Notes under the pieces: model-generated
Told to the model about the DNA's origin: nothing
What the model saw: only the letters and a program-made list of their open reading frames with translations
Database searches by the model: none
Made by a program: the position numbers and the translations under genes
Shown here: piece by piece, positions 34,740 to 46,436 of the stretch
Position numbering within the stretch: position 1 is the stretch's first letter
Layout: the number at the start of each line of letters is the position of its first letter
Assembly: GCA_011109175.1 (NCBI GenBank)
Contig: RDEW01000004.1
Span: forward strand, 2,098,444-2,162,443
DNA from: Dicyema japonicum
Taxonomy: Eukaryota > Dicyemida > Rhombozoa > Dicyemidae
Length of the DNA stretch: 64,000 nt
Reading direction: 5' to 3'

Positions 34740-35340
34740 GCACTGCAGTGCTTATTGATTTCGTCTGCCGGGATAGGGATAGGCTGGAAATTATACTAAA
34801 AGTGATCCCTCAAGGTTTGGAGGATTGGTCCCTAGTAGTAAACCCAGATAAAACGGAAAGAACTAGCATATCCCGTTGCACGACGAGAAACAAGGGGGGC
34901 CTAACTACCAAAGAATTGGAAAACCTCAACTCTTTCCATAGAAAACAACGGCGACTTATTCTGGGAGTCTACTGGCCAAAACGGATGACCAACAACGAGC
35001 TATATAGAATTACTCAAACAACAAAGATTGGGAATTAAGTTACTTCTGTGAAATGGCAGCTCTTTGCACATATCTTAAGAGCTTCAGAAATGGCACCGGC
35101 CAATCAGGCCATGGAATCATATTTTTCTGTATTAAACAAAACAACGTATCGAGGTCGACAAAGAACTCACTTGCATAGGAAGAAAACTGAAAACAGGAAA
35201 GGATATGGATGATCTGAGGGCAGTTGCGAGAAACAAGGGAGGGTGGAAACGACTCACAGCGCGTGTCCAGAGATGCATGGCAAAAGTGGAATCTCAAATT
35301 AATTAACTTTTCTGGTTCCGCGGACATTGCTAATAATAAA
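34740..35340 (+). pseudogene. RTE-like (family C) 5'-truncated copy
   Basis: FVCRDRDRLEIILKV, EDWSLVVNPDKTERTSISRC, HRKQRRLILGVYWPKRMTNN, then LFAHILRASEMAPANQAMES: late RT to C-terminus. The end is an (AATAATAA)n tract at 35330-35350. More complete in the C-terminal half than the 14.8-16.4-kb relic, from which it lacks the 5' two-thirds. Confidence 0.8.
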
Positions 35341-35637
35341 TAATAATAAAAGCACTGCAGTGTTGGTTCGAAGACTATAGAAACCATTCGAAAGATTTTC
35401 GGCAAACAACATCATCCACTTTGCTGCAATTTCAAAGATGGAAAGTTTGTTAGAAAGCAGTTTTAATTCACTTTAGTTTAATCTTGATATATTTTATGAT
35501 AAAAATTTATCTAATTTTGTCTGCCAATTACTGTTACTACACAAGCCGTAGCATTCACTGGTATTATTTTTAAGCATGCTGTATCGTTAACATTGAAGGA
35601 CTCATAAAATATCGAATACGTGAGGTTTTGAAACAAA

Positions 35638-36425
35638 ATGCGCATCAGATATACTTTGAATTCAGAGAATGAAAAAATTCATGTTCCGACACTGGGTTGT
35701 ATCCACGATTGGTTGATAGCTAACCGTCTCTCGGTATCGGCTCCAAAATCATCGTGCACTCTATTCACCTCCGACCGCCGGTCCAAAAAAGAACCAGAAA
35801 TCTTCATCGGACATACTCGGATGCCTGTCACAAGAAACCCCTCAATCCTGGGAGTGACATACGACAGGCTGCTTAATTTTACCTACCATGCCAAACAAGT
35901 CTTCACCAAAGGACTACAGAAATTGAATGTCACACGGGCCCTCATCCAGAAAACCCCAGCGAATATGAATAAAGCAATCGGAACCATATACCGCCAGACA
36001 ATCGCGCCGGCTGTAGAATATGCCTCTGCTGCGTGGAGATCCGCGTTATCAGAGGCCACTATCCAAAACTAAACTTACTGCAAAGGAAAACAATACGTAT
36101 GCTGGGACCACAATGTGCAACAAAAATACCTCCCCTGCTGACGGAATCTACAACTCGTAGATGTGGTTCCTGATTTCTCCGCATTTGCAAGAAAGATGGA
36201 CACCCACTAAGCCTCTCACTGTTCCACGCAAAAGAAAATCGGTTGGCTAAAAAATTTTCTTCTCCAATCGGCTTCCTCTGCAAGGATCAAAGAAGGCATT
36301 TCCGTTCGACAGTGGGAACAATGGAGACGCACAGGCTTCGGATGGCACGTTTGGTTGCGGGAACTGGGATCACCTAACTAGTTGACTTTACTTTGTCTTT
36401 TTTCCCGGGGTTATTAAATAAATAA
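35638..36425 (+). pseudogene. CR1-like (family F) 5'-truncated copy
   Basis: IHDWLIANRLSVSAPKSSCT, TLFTSDRRSKKEPEIFIGHT, PSILGVTYDRLLNFTYHAKQ, TIAPAVEYASAAWR: the RT C-terminal half. The frame breaks after 36072. The 3' end GGGATCACCTAACT ... CCCGGGGTTATTAAATAAAT is the tail shared across CR1-like families here. Confidence 0.8.
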
Positions 36426-36451
36426 ATGAATATACCAAGGCGCTCGGTTTC

Positions 36452-36683
36452 TTGAGAATGATTATGCAAAAAAGAGAAAAAGTTTACGAAATACAAAAAA
36501 ATTTAAGAAATTATGATACTAATCATTCACAAAAAATATCCAATTACATAAAAAATCTAATTTATCTTTGTAATTACTTTATTGTTATTTTGATTCCTTG
36601 TTCTATTTTTTGTTCACTATTGAAGATTAGTGAACATCTTGTTTTTTCGTGGACATTTTGTTCACTATAGAGAGGGTTGACTG
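36452..36683. mobile_element. One-ended Tigger-like terminus
   Basis: Read on the minus strand from 36683 the sequence starts CAGTCAACCCTCTCTATAGT with TA immediately outside (36684-36685), the terminal pattern of Tigger/mariner-type elements. GTTCACTA repeats occur just inside. No matching left end was found. Confidence 0.45.
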
Positions 36684-36689
36684 TATATT

Positions 36690-37620
36690 ATGTCCTGTGG
36701 ATCCCCGATAGTTTTAGTATTCAAATTAAATAAATTATTGAAAAAAACATCAGAAAAATTTACATTCCCATCACCAACTCAGTTATATCCGGCTCAATGA
36801 CAATGATACGCGTGGATCACTTTTAATGACAACATCAAGTCTATTCCTCGTTTTTGTAAGTAATACTACTTTACTGAAGTCACAGTTCACCTAATAAGTT
36901 GATGGACAAGCAATAAAAAAAGAATTCTCATCCGCAGATTATGATATTTGTTGGCAAATCAGTGTATATTCAAAAATTTCTTTGATGTTTATCAAAAGCT
37001 TGAATTGTCAGATGGTCAGATTGCAAATTATGTCTTCTTGTATCTCGATTTCAACTGTGGAAAATTTTACATTGAAAGGATCAATAGTCCATGGCGGATA
37101 ACAAAGTTGAAGAGATAATATATCGTGTTTGAAAATCGTTGTACATATTTTTAAGATGATATTTGTAAACTTGTAAATCCTCTTCCTTAAGAGTATTTTT
37201 TATCTTCGATAAATTTTAAAATTGTGTTAACTCGTTACGTTCAATATTAAACAATAAAAATTAAGTTTTGTTTGAAATCACTTAGCCTCCTTGAAATCGA
37301 GATTTTTCCATGTAATTTCCTGTTAAGTTTTTTTAATTTTTCGAAAATCTCAGCCAAATAAAATATATCGTTTTTAGCAGTAATAAGTTTTTCAATTTTT
37401 CATAAACAAAACTATTGAGTCCCAAAGGTGTTAGTTTGGTTAGCCTTGGTCTTTGAAATAATTTTAATTTAATTGAGTCCCAAAGAGAAACAAAATAATT
37501 CAGACAATTTACTTTTGAGAGCCACCTTACAGTCGTGTGCAGAACTAATCTTGTAAAATCTTCATTTTCTTACATAATAATCGAAAAAGACGATTCTGAA
37601 GTGAATGTGATTTTATTTTG
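36690..37620. other. AT-rich intergenic DNA
   Basis: A possible signal-peptide start (ATGACAACATCAAGTC at ~36830) and a 50-codon frame near 36960-37105 are present, but no gene model could be built. Confidence 0.35.
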
Positions 37621-37629
37621 TCGGTGAAT

Positions 37630-38109
37630 GACACAGTGAATGGTGAAACAGATGATACGCGAGATTTTAAGTATTGCAAACTTCCTCTGTATTTTCCAAC
37701 CTAGAAGCAGCGTCGTCAGTAGCACGTGCAATTATGTCATCACGAGAAGTATTATTCAAACAAAACTATGCTTCAATTCAATTAAATAGTGACACCCTCT
37801 ATGTATCACTTGTAATCTTTCTTGTAAAAAGCATTTCTTCAATAATTTCACTACCATTCCAAAACCCTACATATGCCATAAGGAGAGAACCGTTATCTGG
37901 TAATGTAGTTTCGTCTATCTGTGATGAAAAGTTTGTATTTCTTCCCAGGATATTACCTGGGAATGATGCTCTCACCGTTCTGCGTGATCATTGAGATATT
38001 TTTCGCCCGACCTGCTCTTTGGAGCTCTGTTGTCTTTTATGGATATGTTCAAGGGGTTTTACTCTTTACAGGGATTTTGATGAGACTGGTGTCTGTTGAC
38101 TTGAATTAA
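37630..38109 (+). CDS. Putative multi-pass membrane protein, exons incomplete
   Basis: Two hydrophobic blocks are open: SDTLYVSLVIFLVKSISSII (about 37780-37850) and, after an acceptor TTCTTCCCAG at 37951, YYLGMMLSPFCVIIEIFFAR then VVFYGYVQGVLLFTGILM, with TAA at 38107-38109. Short introns are likely in between; I could not fix them. No family assigned. Confidence 0.4.
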
Positions 38110-38114
38110 CTTTT

Positions 38115-38555
38115 TAATTTAAGGTTCTTAATTTAGTGGTGTTTATTGTTGGGTAGGGTTATAGTTAATCACGTGGGTTTGTTTGTTTTATTTTTAAATT
38201 GACTATTATTTGGAATATTGTGTTTGTAACCTAGTATGTTGGTTTAGTTAAGGTCTTTTTGCGTGTTTGATATTTCCGAGAAGAAAAATCGAAGTTGTGA
38301 CGAATAACTTTGACCAGATTGCGCTAACATTTGCCTTTAACTAGCTCTTAGAGGGAGGTGTGAGCACAGTCCTTAGCGCAACTCCAATTGACGTTGTGGG
38401 TTGTCATACAAAATATACCAAAGGGAAATGATTCTAGTAAATAAGACGTCAAAAAACGTTGAAGATTTATTGGATTAATAAACTATTAGCTCGGTTCGTT
38501 GCTCACATCGGTAACATAACATAACATTTTTTTATTAAAGACCAAGACATAGAGA
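38115..38555. other. Spacer before retrotransposon
   Basis: Nothing identified; may hold the 5' UTR of the element that follows. Confidence 0.3.
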
Positions 38556-38559
38556 AGTT

Positions 38560-40350
38560 ATGGGGGATTACGTTTTTAAAAATACTGCTGTGAGGCTTGG
38601 ATTCTTCAGGAGGTATTCCACCTTCCACCTAGAATTCAGAAAAGAGGAGGACAAAAGGAACTTTTTTAAACATGTGAATGCTACTTCGCCTTTTGGTCTT
38701 GGAAACCATCACTTCAGTGAAATCCGAGTGAGACCGTCCGAAATTGTTTTGAAGAACCTGCCTTTTTGGGTTAATGATAACGACCTTCATGAATTTATCA
38801 AAGAATTAGCTCCCTCTACCATGAGCATATGTCGTTTCTACAAGGGAGATAAGAGACTCTCTCTTGCAAAGGTTCTAGTTGACTCCAGGACGGAGACTAC
38901 ATCGCTTGTTCATCTTGGTTTCAACATTTTCTACTTGCCAATCACAAAAAAAGGCCCACCGAGGTTTTTCAACTACCAACGCTATGGACACATATCATCA
39001 TTCTGTAAGAAGACGAGATGTCTCCGTTGTTCAAAGAAACACGACCTAACTGCGTGTGAAGAGACTCATGGGAGCACAATAAAATGCATAAATTGTGGCT
39101 CGTCTTCACATTGGCAGGATATGGTGGATGTCCAGCCGCCAAAAAGTCTGCTCAAAAGAAAGCAACGAAAAACGATGGACTAGCGATTATGGGAAAACAT
39201 GGACAGCAAAGACGATTACGTCAAACCCGGCTTCGGGATTTTTTAAAAATTCCAATTCTTCTATATTAAAACTTTCTGGATTTTCACGAACACGTGTACA
39301 TGCTTACAAACATTGACCCACTTCATTCGAGTCGGATTTACAAGCAAGCCAAGACACTTAAAAACAGTGCTCTGCTCGATTGACATGCACAAAGCTTTTG
39401 ACTCAGTCTCGAGGAAAATTCTATCGAAAAAAAATATTTCAATCGGAGATCCCAGGAAAGCTCAAACTTTGGATCACCAACTTCCAAAGTGGACGAAGGG
39501 GACGTGTTTGTCTCAAAGGTCTGAAATCAATCTCATGTCTCCTCTCCAACAGAGTCCCTCAAGGATCTCCTTTATTCCCTGCTCTGTTTAATTTCTTTTT
39601 TGCCGATCTCCTAACTCTTGAATCTGATAGTGGTGTTCTATTCTCCTATGCGGATGATTTTGTGTTGGCTTCACGAGATCAGGACATCTAGAAGGCCACA
39701 AAAAGAATACAAATCAACCTGGACCGACTTAATGCCTGGATAATAGAAAACCGGCATGGATGAGTGCAGAAAAGTCAATCACTTCCTTTTTCACCTCGTC
39801 AAAAAATTGGGAAGGAGGACAGTCTCCTTGAAGGTAGACAAGGACGATTTCCCCTTCAACAGGTGTCAGAGATATTTGGAGTGACAGTTGATATGCATTT
39901 TTGTTCATCACTCCATATTCAAAACATTCTCACAAAATCCGAAAGGAAAATTAATATTCTAAAGACCTTATCTGGAATATGGAAGGTCGCCACTCACCCA
40001 ATACTGAAGAACATTTACAAGCAGTACATCGAGCCATTTATCTCATATGCACGCGCTTCGTAAGGACCCTCCATCTCATATACAAATAAAAGAAAAGTGG
40101 AGGAAATCCAGAAGAGGGCTTCATAATTACGGAGTGATGGACTCGTGGGGAACATGGATCCGGAAGTCTTCATGCGGCTAGATTCTGGGATGACTCAAAG
40201 CTCCTCTGCAAACAGCCGCCCGATATGTACATATGTGGGATCGAGAGAGGAACATAGTGCAAAGATGAGGACTTTATTCGAACATATTGGGATCACCTGA
40301 TAGTTAGTTTCGATTTTTACCGTGGTCTTGGGGTGTTTAAATAAAATAAA
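38560..40350 (+). pseudogene. CR1/Jockey-like retrotransposon with ORF1 (family E)
   Basis: ORF1 (38560-39183) is a gag-like nucleic-acid-binding protein: a fold with SEIVLKNLPFWVNDNDLHEF, then zinc knuckles FNYQRYGHISSFC (first Cys lost), CLRCSKKHDLTAC and CINCGSSSHW, a frameshift near 39110 disrupting the last. ORF2 is internally deleted: endonuclease is absent and RT resumes at 39380 with IDMHKAFDSVSR, NRVPQGSPLFPALFNFF, YADDFVLAS (39643-39672), then VATHPILKNIYKQYIEP. The end at 40288-40350 has GGGATCACCTGATAGTTAG and the shared tail. Confidence 0.8.
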
Positions 40351-40379
40351 TAATTCTTGCAAAATGAGAAAACAAGACC

Positions 40380-40680
40380 AATGTACTGAAGAGTCTCTTG
40401 GAGGCTATGTAAAATAGGAAATCACTACATCATATAAACTATCTACAGGCAATACACAGAGTCATTGATTTACTACGCATGGGTCTTGTGGGATACACTT
40501 ATCTATAGGACAAATGTCATGAAGACCGAAGCTAGTCAAAAAAATGAAATTCAAGGTTACGGATGGATTGACTCTTGGAAAGGATTCCATGGAATCCATA
40601 ATTCTGCAATATTGATTTTCTGGTTATACGTCCTATACTTGCCTGTTTTGACTCGTTGTGAAAACATCGGGGTAAGGTGA
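40380..40680 (+). pseudogene. RT C-terminal fragment
   Basis: IYRQYTESLIYYAWVLWDT matches the RT C-terminal segment of the element just upstream. The region is a further truncated insertion with no conserved end. Confidence 0.4.
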
Positions 40681-40929
40681 GACCACTGATGCAACGTGTG
40701 AATAGTCAGTTTGAAGTCGAATATAGTGAATTTCATTGTTTAAAGGAAATATTCGTTAAAACTAACAATTTTTCGTTTTTTCTTCCAAAACTTAACTGAA
40801 GAGATAATCGTAATTTTAACTTCCACTAATATGAATGCAAGAATTGTTGTCACTCCGAAAGTCGTAAAGCGCGATCAGCTGGTAAATGAGAGGATATTAG
40901 GGGAGACAAGGGCAAGTCTGGTGAAGTTG

Positions 40930-41165
40930 TATTGTCATTAGCTCTGTAGGAGAGAAAAACAAGGGTAATTATTCCTCCTCCATTGTCAGAGGGATGATCT
41001 TTTCTGATAACTGAATATCCCGGAAATATTTGTTTGAGGAAGGAGAGTGTAAGTTTCGTCTCCTGTAGGAGACACAGGGTCAGGGATTTGGTTTGATGTC
41101 TCCAGAGATGATCAATAGAGTTCCCACCAGGTCAAATGGGTAGTACCGAAGAGAGAGACGTCCAA
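40930..41165 (-). pseudogene. Non-LTR ORF2 start with decayed 2A-like motif
   Basis: The minus strand reads DLVGTLLIISGDIKPNP then TGA then P. In CR1/Jockey-type ORF2s the corresponding SGDxxPNPGP is a common N-terminal motif of 2A type. It is followed by endonuclease-like FLKQIFPGYSVIRKDHPSDN and GGGIITLV. The Gly codon is now TGA. Confidence 0.5.
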
Positions 41166-42200
41166 GAAATAGTCTTCTTGGATTTGAGTAAGCAAATTGT
41201 TCTTTTCGCCGTGACATTACCTCCACATGTGACACAACTAGAATTGGCGAATCAAGTCACAATTTTAAGTCCTTTGAAGTTTTTTGTAGATCCGTTGTGG
41301 TAGTTCAGAGTAGTTCTGGTGAATTGTTAGAATATAAGCTTTAGTATCCAAATTTGACTCCATAAACACCAGGTTTAGTTTTTGTTTGGTTTTCAGGAAA
41401 ACATAGTCCATGTGAGACGAGAAGGAAAAAACTGAATAATCCAAGTATTTTTACAGTTTTAATCAGTGATAATTTTTCCAGAGAGCTTCACTTCACGTAT
41501 AACGATAAACCGTCTAAGATTGGGAGTTTTAGGCTAAATATTTCGGGAGAGGGCCTGGTAAATATCGGTTATGAAATTTCATTGACAAGAATCTAACCCA
41601 TTCTACCAAAAAACGTAAGTCATTTGTGTAAAATTAACGGAATATCTGATGAAACAGTATTATTGTAGAGCACATCAAGTTTAATCAGAAACTTTGCTTA
41701 TGTCGATTCGATAGGTGGTTGTTGGTTATTGAATCTATCGACGATAAAGTCAGTTAGGTGGAATGCTGTGGATGAAAACCATGTTGATAGGCTCACAAAT
41801 GGGTAGATGTGTCGATTTCCGTGTATTCCGTAAGTGATTTCCCGGTGTTTCCAGATTTATAAATCAAATGTTAGACACATTGACGATGATTTGATTCTAT
41901 AGCCTGTTGAGGTTTGTGGAGTTTTAAGGTTCACTCTGAGAATCCATAAATTTATAACCAGTCCTAACTGATCAAATTCCTTTGCAAGCACTCGAGGAGG
42001 CTGATAGATAGAACAAAGAGAGGGGGAGATTATTACAGGATCACTTGTATTTAACACCTCGCTTAGTGGTTTGGGGTTATATTTCTTCATAATTGTGTTA
42101 GAGAGACGCATAAAATCAGATTTTTGCCCCATTTTTGAAAAATCAATATTGAAGCAAATATCCCCAATCACTGTGACTGATTAAAAAGGATGTAAGAATT
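41166..42200. other. Unassigned DNA with a 104-codon minus frame
   Basis: 42171-41857 on the minus strand is open (MIGDICFNIDFSKMGQKSDF and onward). It may be the endonuclease part of a retrotransposon or an exon. Nothing decisive was seen. Confidence 0.3.
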
Positions 42201-42380
42201 CCAGTATTTGTAATGTCACCTATACAATCATGTTACCTTCATTTTCATCACTTACAGCATCCCCCAGAACTAATAAACCATAAGAGAACGATCTCTGAGT
42301 GAACGGTGACTAGTAAAGTGACCTAACAATAAGTGAATGGACTTAAAAATATCAAATACAAGTTTAAACAGAAATTTAAA

Positions 42381-42560
42381 TTATTTATTTCTTTTCAGGT
42401 AATTCATATGCAAATCAAATAAAACTTTATTGATTTCTTTGTAGGGGTTAAACTTGTTCACATCCTCCTTATAGGACTCAGGGGTAGATGAATCAAAGGC
42501 GACTCGTTTAGGAGGATGCTCAACTGGTTCATGGTGATGACGTTTAATCGCCCCGTTCAT
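42381..42560 (-). CDS. Hypothetical 59-aa basic protein
   Basis: ATG at 42560 to TAA at 42381. It starts MNGAIKRHHHEP, continues HPPKRVAFDSS and ends in FNPYKEINKVLFDLHMNYLK. KRVAF fits the RVxF docking consensus for protein phosphatase 1, though this short pattern is frequent by chance. A pyrimidine-rich TTCACTTTTAG lies 13 nt upstream of the ATG, so it may be the last exon of a longer gene or a trans-splice site. Composition is clearly less AT-rich than the surroundings. Confidence 0.4.
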   Translation of the reverse strand: MNGAIKRHHHEPVEHPPKRVAFDSSTPESYKEDVNKFNPYKEINKVLFDLHMNYLKRNK

Positions 42561-42599
42561 TTCTTTGAGTTAACTAAAAGTGAATTATTTTTGACAACA

Positions 42600-43090
42600 T
42601 ACTCACTAAAAGAATCAATAAATTAAAGCATTTAATATTTAATTTATTTAATCATAATAATTTAATAAAATAATTAATATCCATTCAAAGATTAGAATTC
42701 TTTAAATCAAAATTAAATTTGGGTTAAGAAAATTAAAATTAAATTAGAACATTTTTGTGTCAAGACTTTCATTACTATCAATCGCTTATCTACTGAACAC
42801 TATTAGAACTTGTATTGAAAAATATTATTGATTACTAATTCGTCATTTGCTTACTCAAAAAATTATTATAACTATGACGTTATACCTAACAATTAAAACA
42901 AAAAAATAGGTCTCATTTTAGTCACTGACTCTTCATCAGTTGTCTTTACGATTAGTTGAGTACATGAGTCGAAGGTTTGAGTTTTCTTTTGAAAGCCTTC
43001 AATCATCATCTCACCTGAACCAATGCATACTATCTCATGATATTGGGAGTCCCCTTTGTAAAAAAAAACTGGAGACCCTTAATTAGTTGT
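42600..43090. other. AT-rich intergenic DNA
   Basis: Nothing identified apart from the tail-like block CTCGGTGTATCTGAGGTTAA at 43098-43120, which resembles the shared retrotransposon 3' tail and abuts the SINE end. Confidence 0.35.
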
Positions 43091-43094
43091 CAAC

Positions 43095-43443
43095 TTGTTT
43101 CTCGGTGTATCTGAGGTTAATAAAAAGTAAGACAATAAGTAATAATGATGCACTTTACGAATAGCCATATTGGCTATAGCTCCTTCCAGGTAGGACACAA
43201 ACTTTATTTTAATTAAAGAGCAGTTATCATAACTAATCGATAAGAGAGAACCAAAAAGTTCTCTTAGCTTCTTTTGTATTTTTGTTCGATGTGAGTCCTT
43301 TTGTGGACTATCCGGTAACGCAGTGAGATGCTCACTGATGACGATGTCACTCATCGACTCGAACCTTCAACAGGAATTTACAGCAGCGAGATTCTAACTA
43401 GGGGGCATCAGGCCTTTTGCCTGGGACTGAGCTACCCAGCCAA
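43095..43443 (-). mobile_element. tRNA-derived SINE, family 1, copy 3
   Basis: On the minus strand the head is tRNA-like (GGCTGGGTAGCTCAGTCCCA as A-box region; GTTAGAATCTCGCTG at the B-box position). The core ATGAGTGACATCGTCATCAG and body ATAACTGCTCTTTAATT, GGAGCTATAG follow, then a (ATT)-rich end. Full-length relative to the 13.1-kb copy. Confidence 0.75.
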
Positions 43444-43895
43444 TACGTAACCCCTGAGAAACTACTATAGACTTCACTTTCTTAAAAACCTAGATATCTT
43501 ATTTATTAAGGCAGTGAGTAACAAAAGCGTCATAACCAAGAGAGAAAGTTCCCAGAGATCCAGCCAGGAGTATATTTGGTGATGTGCAGATCTCATAGGC
43601 AGACCCGAACAAGAGAAGAGCAATTCTATCCATCAATAAGACATGATCTACAAAATGGAGAGGACGACTGTTCGATTATGCTCAGATAAAAACGTAAATC
43701 CCTGGTGAGACCACAACGGAGGCGTCCCAAGTGGACACGAATTTCCTGCGTAATGGTAGCTTGATTTCACCAATATTCGGTGTAAGACGTCCCAGAAATT
43801 TGTTCGTAGGCAGACTAATAAACCGGATATCTTAACCTCTACGAATTCACATATTTTCTTAAAATTAAAAATAACTTAAAAACCAAAAAAGATAA

Positions 43896-46436
43896 TTAAA
43901 GAAGATCAACATCGTGGAACTTAATCATTGCGGGTATTCCTAATAATTATAACTAAAAAGAATAAACCCCCTGAGAAATCTTCTAACTTAACCCCCAAAT
44001 CTAGTAATTCCTTCCTAATCCTATCACAATGATTAAACACAAGTTTTACAGTCCCTACAAATTAGATATAAAAAGACCATCAATTTCTTTCAATTTTTCC
44101 TTATTAATTGAATTATCACGCCGAGCCTTCTTCAAAAGGCCTACAAAGTCAATAAATGACACAAACCGATCAAAGAGATGCAACTATAACGGAAATGATC
44201 CCTCAGCCTCGACACAAAATCCACGTAATCATAAGCGAGAGACTCAAAATTCTGCGAGCCTAAAAATCAAAAAAACTCATACCACCAACTTTTTTCATAA
44301 AGCCATCTTCCAATACAATGTTCAATTGATCCCCTATCTTTACCAAAGAAAGGGAAATTTCACCCAATCTTTTCAATTCCTGTTCAATTCGATTCACTAA
44401 CGATTTAACAGTATCTAAGAAAATCAAAAACAAAAATACCCCCAATATTTGAAATGCCCTCTTCTCCACCGTTTGAAGTACCAATATCATTTACAACATC
44501 ATCTAGAAGTTGTGCATTATTAATAAATATAGTCAGAGTATCTTGAATAATCCTCACGAAAGGACCCAAGTCGTCTACAGCCTCCTAAATAATGAGGATA
44601 ACTACATTCTCGGACAAATTTTTCTTGTAGACAGAGAAGGTACAGATACTGTCCGACTCTATCAGACCAAACAGCTACAGTAAATATGTTAAATCACCTT
44701 CAAACTACTGATGACGAAATTTGCTGCTCTCTCAACCATTCCAATGCAAATTGGTGAAGAAATGTATGAATTTATAAATGAATTTGTGTACGAAATCAAT
44801 GCTTTCATTTCATTCATGGCTTGTCTTGTGTTAAAACTGTCTATTGGATGATTACACATCATAAATACCACAGAGTGCATCATGGAAGAGTCTCTTGGTT
44901 TCTTCCAGAACGGAGAGATCAAAATTTGATTCACTAGATTCAGAATTCCGACAATAAGACTTTGCGGTTAATAGAAATTCCTATATTCCACATAAAAAAC
45001 AACAATTAGCTGTTTTTCAAAAATAAAAGCTTCATTGAGAACATCTGGAGAGTAGTCGAAGGGCTGATTCCACACATGAAGAAGAAACAGCAGACGCATT
45101 CTTCGAGGAGATATCTCCTGAAGGGCAGAGTCAATAATTATTAAATTCTTTAAAAACTTTGACATTTTACATCCATTTATAGTCAGGTGCCCAGAGTGGA
45201 GAAAATACCGAACCCAACACCCCCCGTCAAAATAAGCCTATCAGTTAAAAGATATAGAACCTCTGCTTGGGCTATTTCATTGTCATGGTGAGGGAACTTT
45301 AAGTCGTGTCCACCACTGTGAATGTCCATTTGAGAACCAAATGCACAGGTTGCCATTACTGAACACTCGATATGCCAACCAGGTCTTCCGTATATTAATT
45401 ATGTTACTCAACCTTCCCCCATGGTGAGTCCTAAGATGGTTCCCCTTCCTTTGAGGCTTTCCATAAAGCAAACTCTCTCGGAGAGTGTTTTTCACCTTCG
45501 ACATTGAGGGTTCCTAAAATTGTAGTAATAATCTTACCTTCACCCTCAGTTAATGACTTGACATCCCCCACAGACTCGGGGAGGAGTTTGGCATAACTGT
45601 GATAATTTGAGAAACGTGGGACATCAAAGTAAACTGAACCAGATGAAGTGGAATAGCTTACTTTAATACAAAATTTACGCATATCCGTTGGAAATGATCT
45701 TTTCTATATAATCTACGATTTGGGGGACAAATTCAGTGACCCTCGTGAGTATGTTAGGACGCATCACCTACAAAAATTATGGTAAACACAACTCCCAGAA
45801 TGTCCATTTTGTCGAAGAATTCGTCCTCATATTTCCTCGGAAGTGCAAAAAACAGATCATTGTCATTCACAGTTTTTCCGTACTTTATGTCCAAATACTC
45901 GGAAAGGATTCCCTCACAGTGATTGAGAAATTCAAATTCTGAGTTGTTGTGCCTGGTGAATTGTTCTATGTGACTTTGATTTGTGGAGAATTGAGTCTTA
46001 AAAATCTCCCTTTTAAGGTCATCAGTCTCTTCCTCTATTTTATCCCCCAATATCCGAAAATATAGGAGATAATTACATTATTGGCATATATTACATCTCT
46101 GGTTAACTCCTCTGCTGAGCGACTCTCCTCTTTATATTTCTTCAACAAATACTGTTGTCTGGCTCTCCTGTATATTTTTTCGTCAATATCGATAATATTC
46201 ATGCAGTAAACAACGTTGACTTTGAAATAGTCCACCAAAATGCGGCGAATTATGTCAAAGGAGACATATGTTCTAAAATTAAGAAAATAAATAAACCTGG
46301 CGTGTCCCAGGTGAGGGGAATCGTAAACTGTTGGACCACATCCGTACCATGTAAGTTTATCTCCTGTGAGAGTCAAGGGATCTTTTTTCCTTGAGAGGCT
46401 GTTTAACACGTTAATTTTAGAATCAGTAAAATTCAT
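43896..46436 (-). CDS. CARS1: Cysteinyl-tRNA synthetase, cytosolic, multi-exon
   Basis: Charges tRNA-Cys in the cytosol. Start ATG at 46436 ([19 protein letters not shown]). The catalytic site has [15 protein letters not shown] (HIGH-type motif and zinc Cys), then across a 24-nt intron (46273-46296) [16 protein letters not shown]. Next come [47 protein letters not shown] and [12 protein letters not shown] (zinc ligands), and KMSKFLKN (KMSKS with last Ser to Phe). The anticodon-binding helical part follows; the C-terminus ([19 protein letters not shown], then IKFHDVDLL) matches animal enzymes to the stop at 43896. About 16 introns, mostly 21-28 nt. Odd: the invariant Trp after GEPS is TAG (45431-45433), and the next 23-nt intron (45390-45412) ends AC, not AG. 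About 110 extra residues lie before the C-terminal domain. Confidence 0.9.

Noticed and set aside
35040-35405. 121-codon minus-strand frame (and its counterpart at 14830-15133)
   Set aside because: Both are antisense shadows of the same RTE-like C-terminal region.
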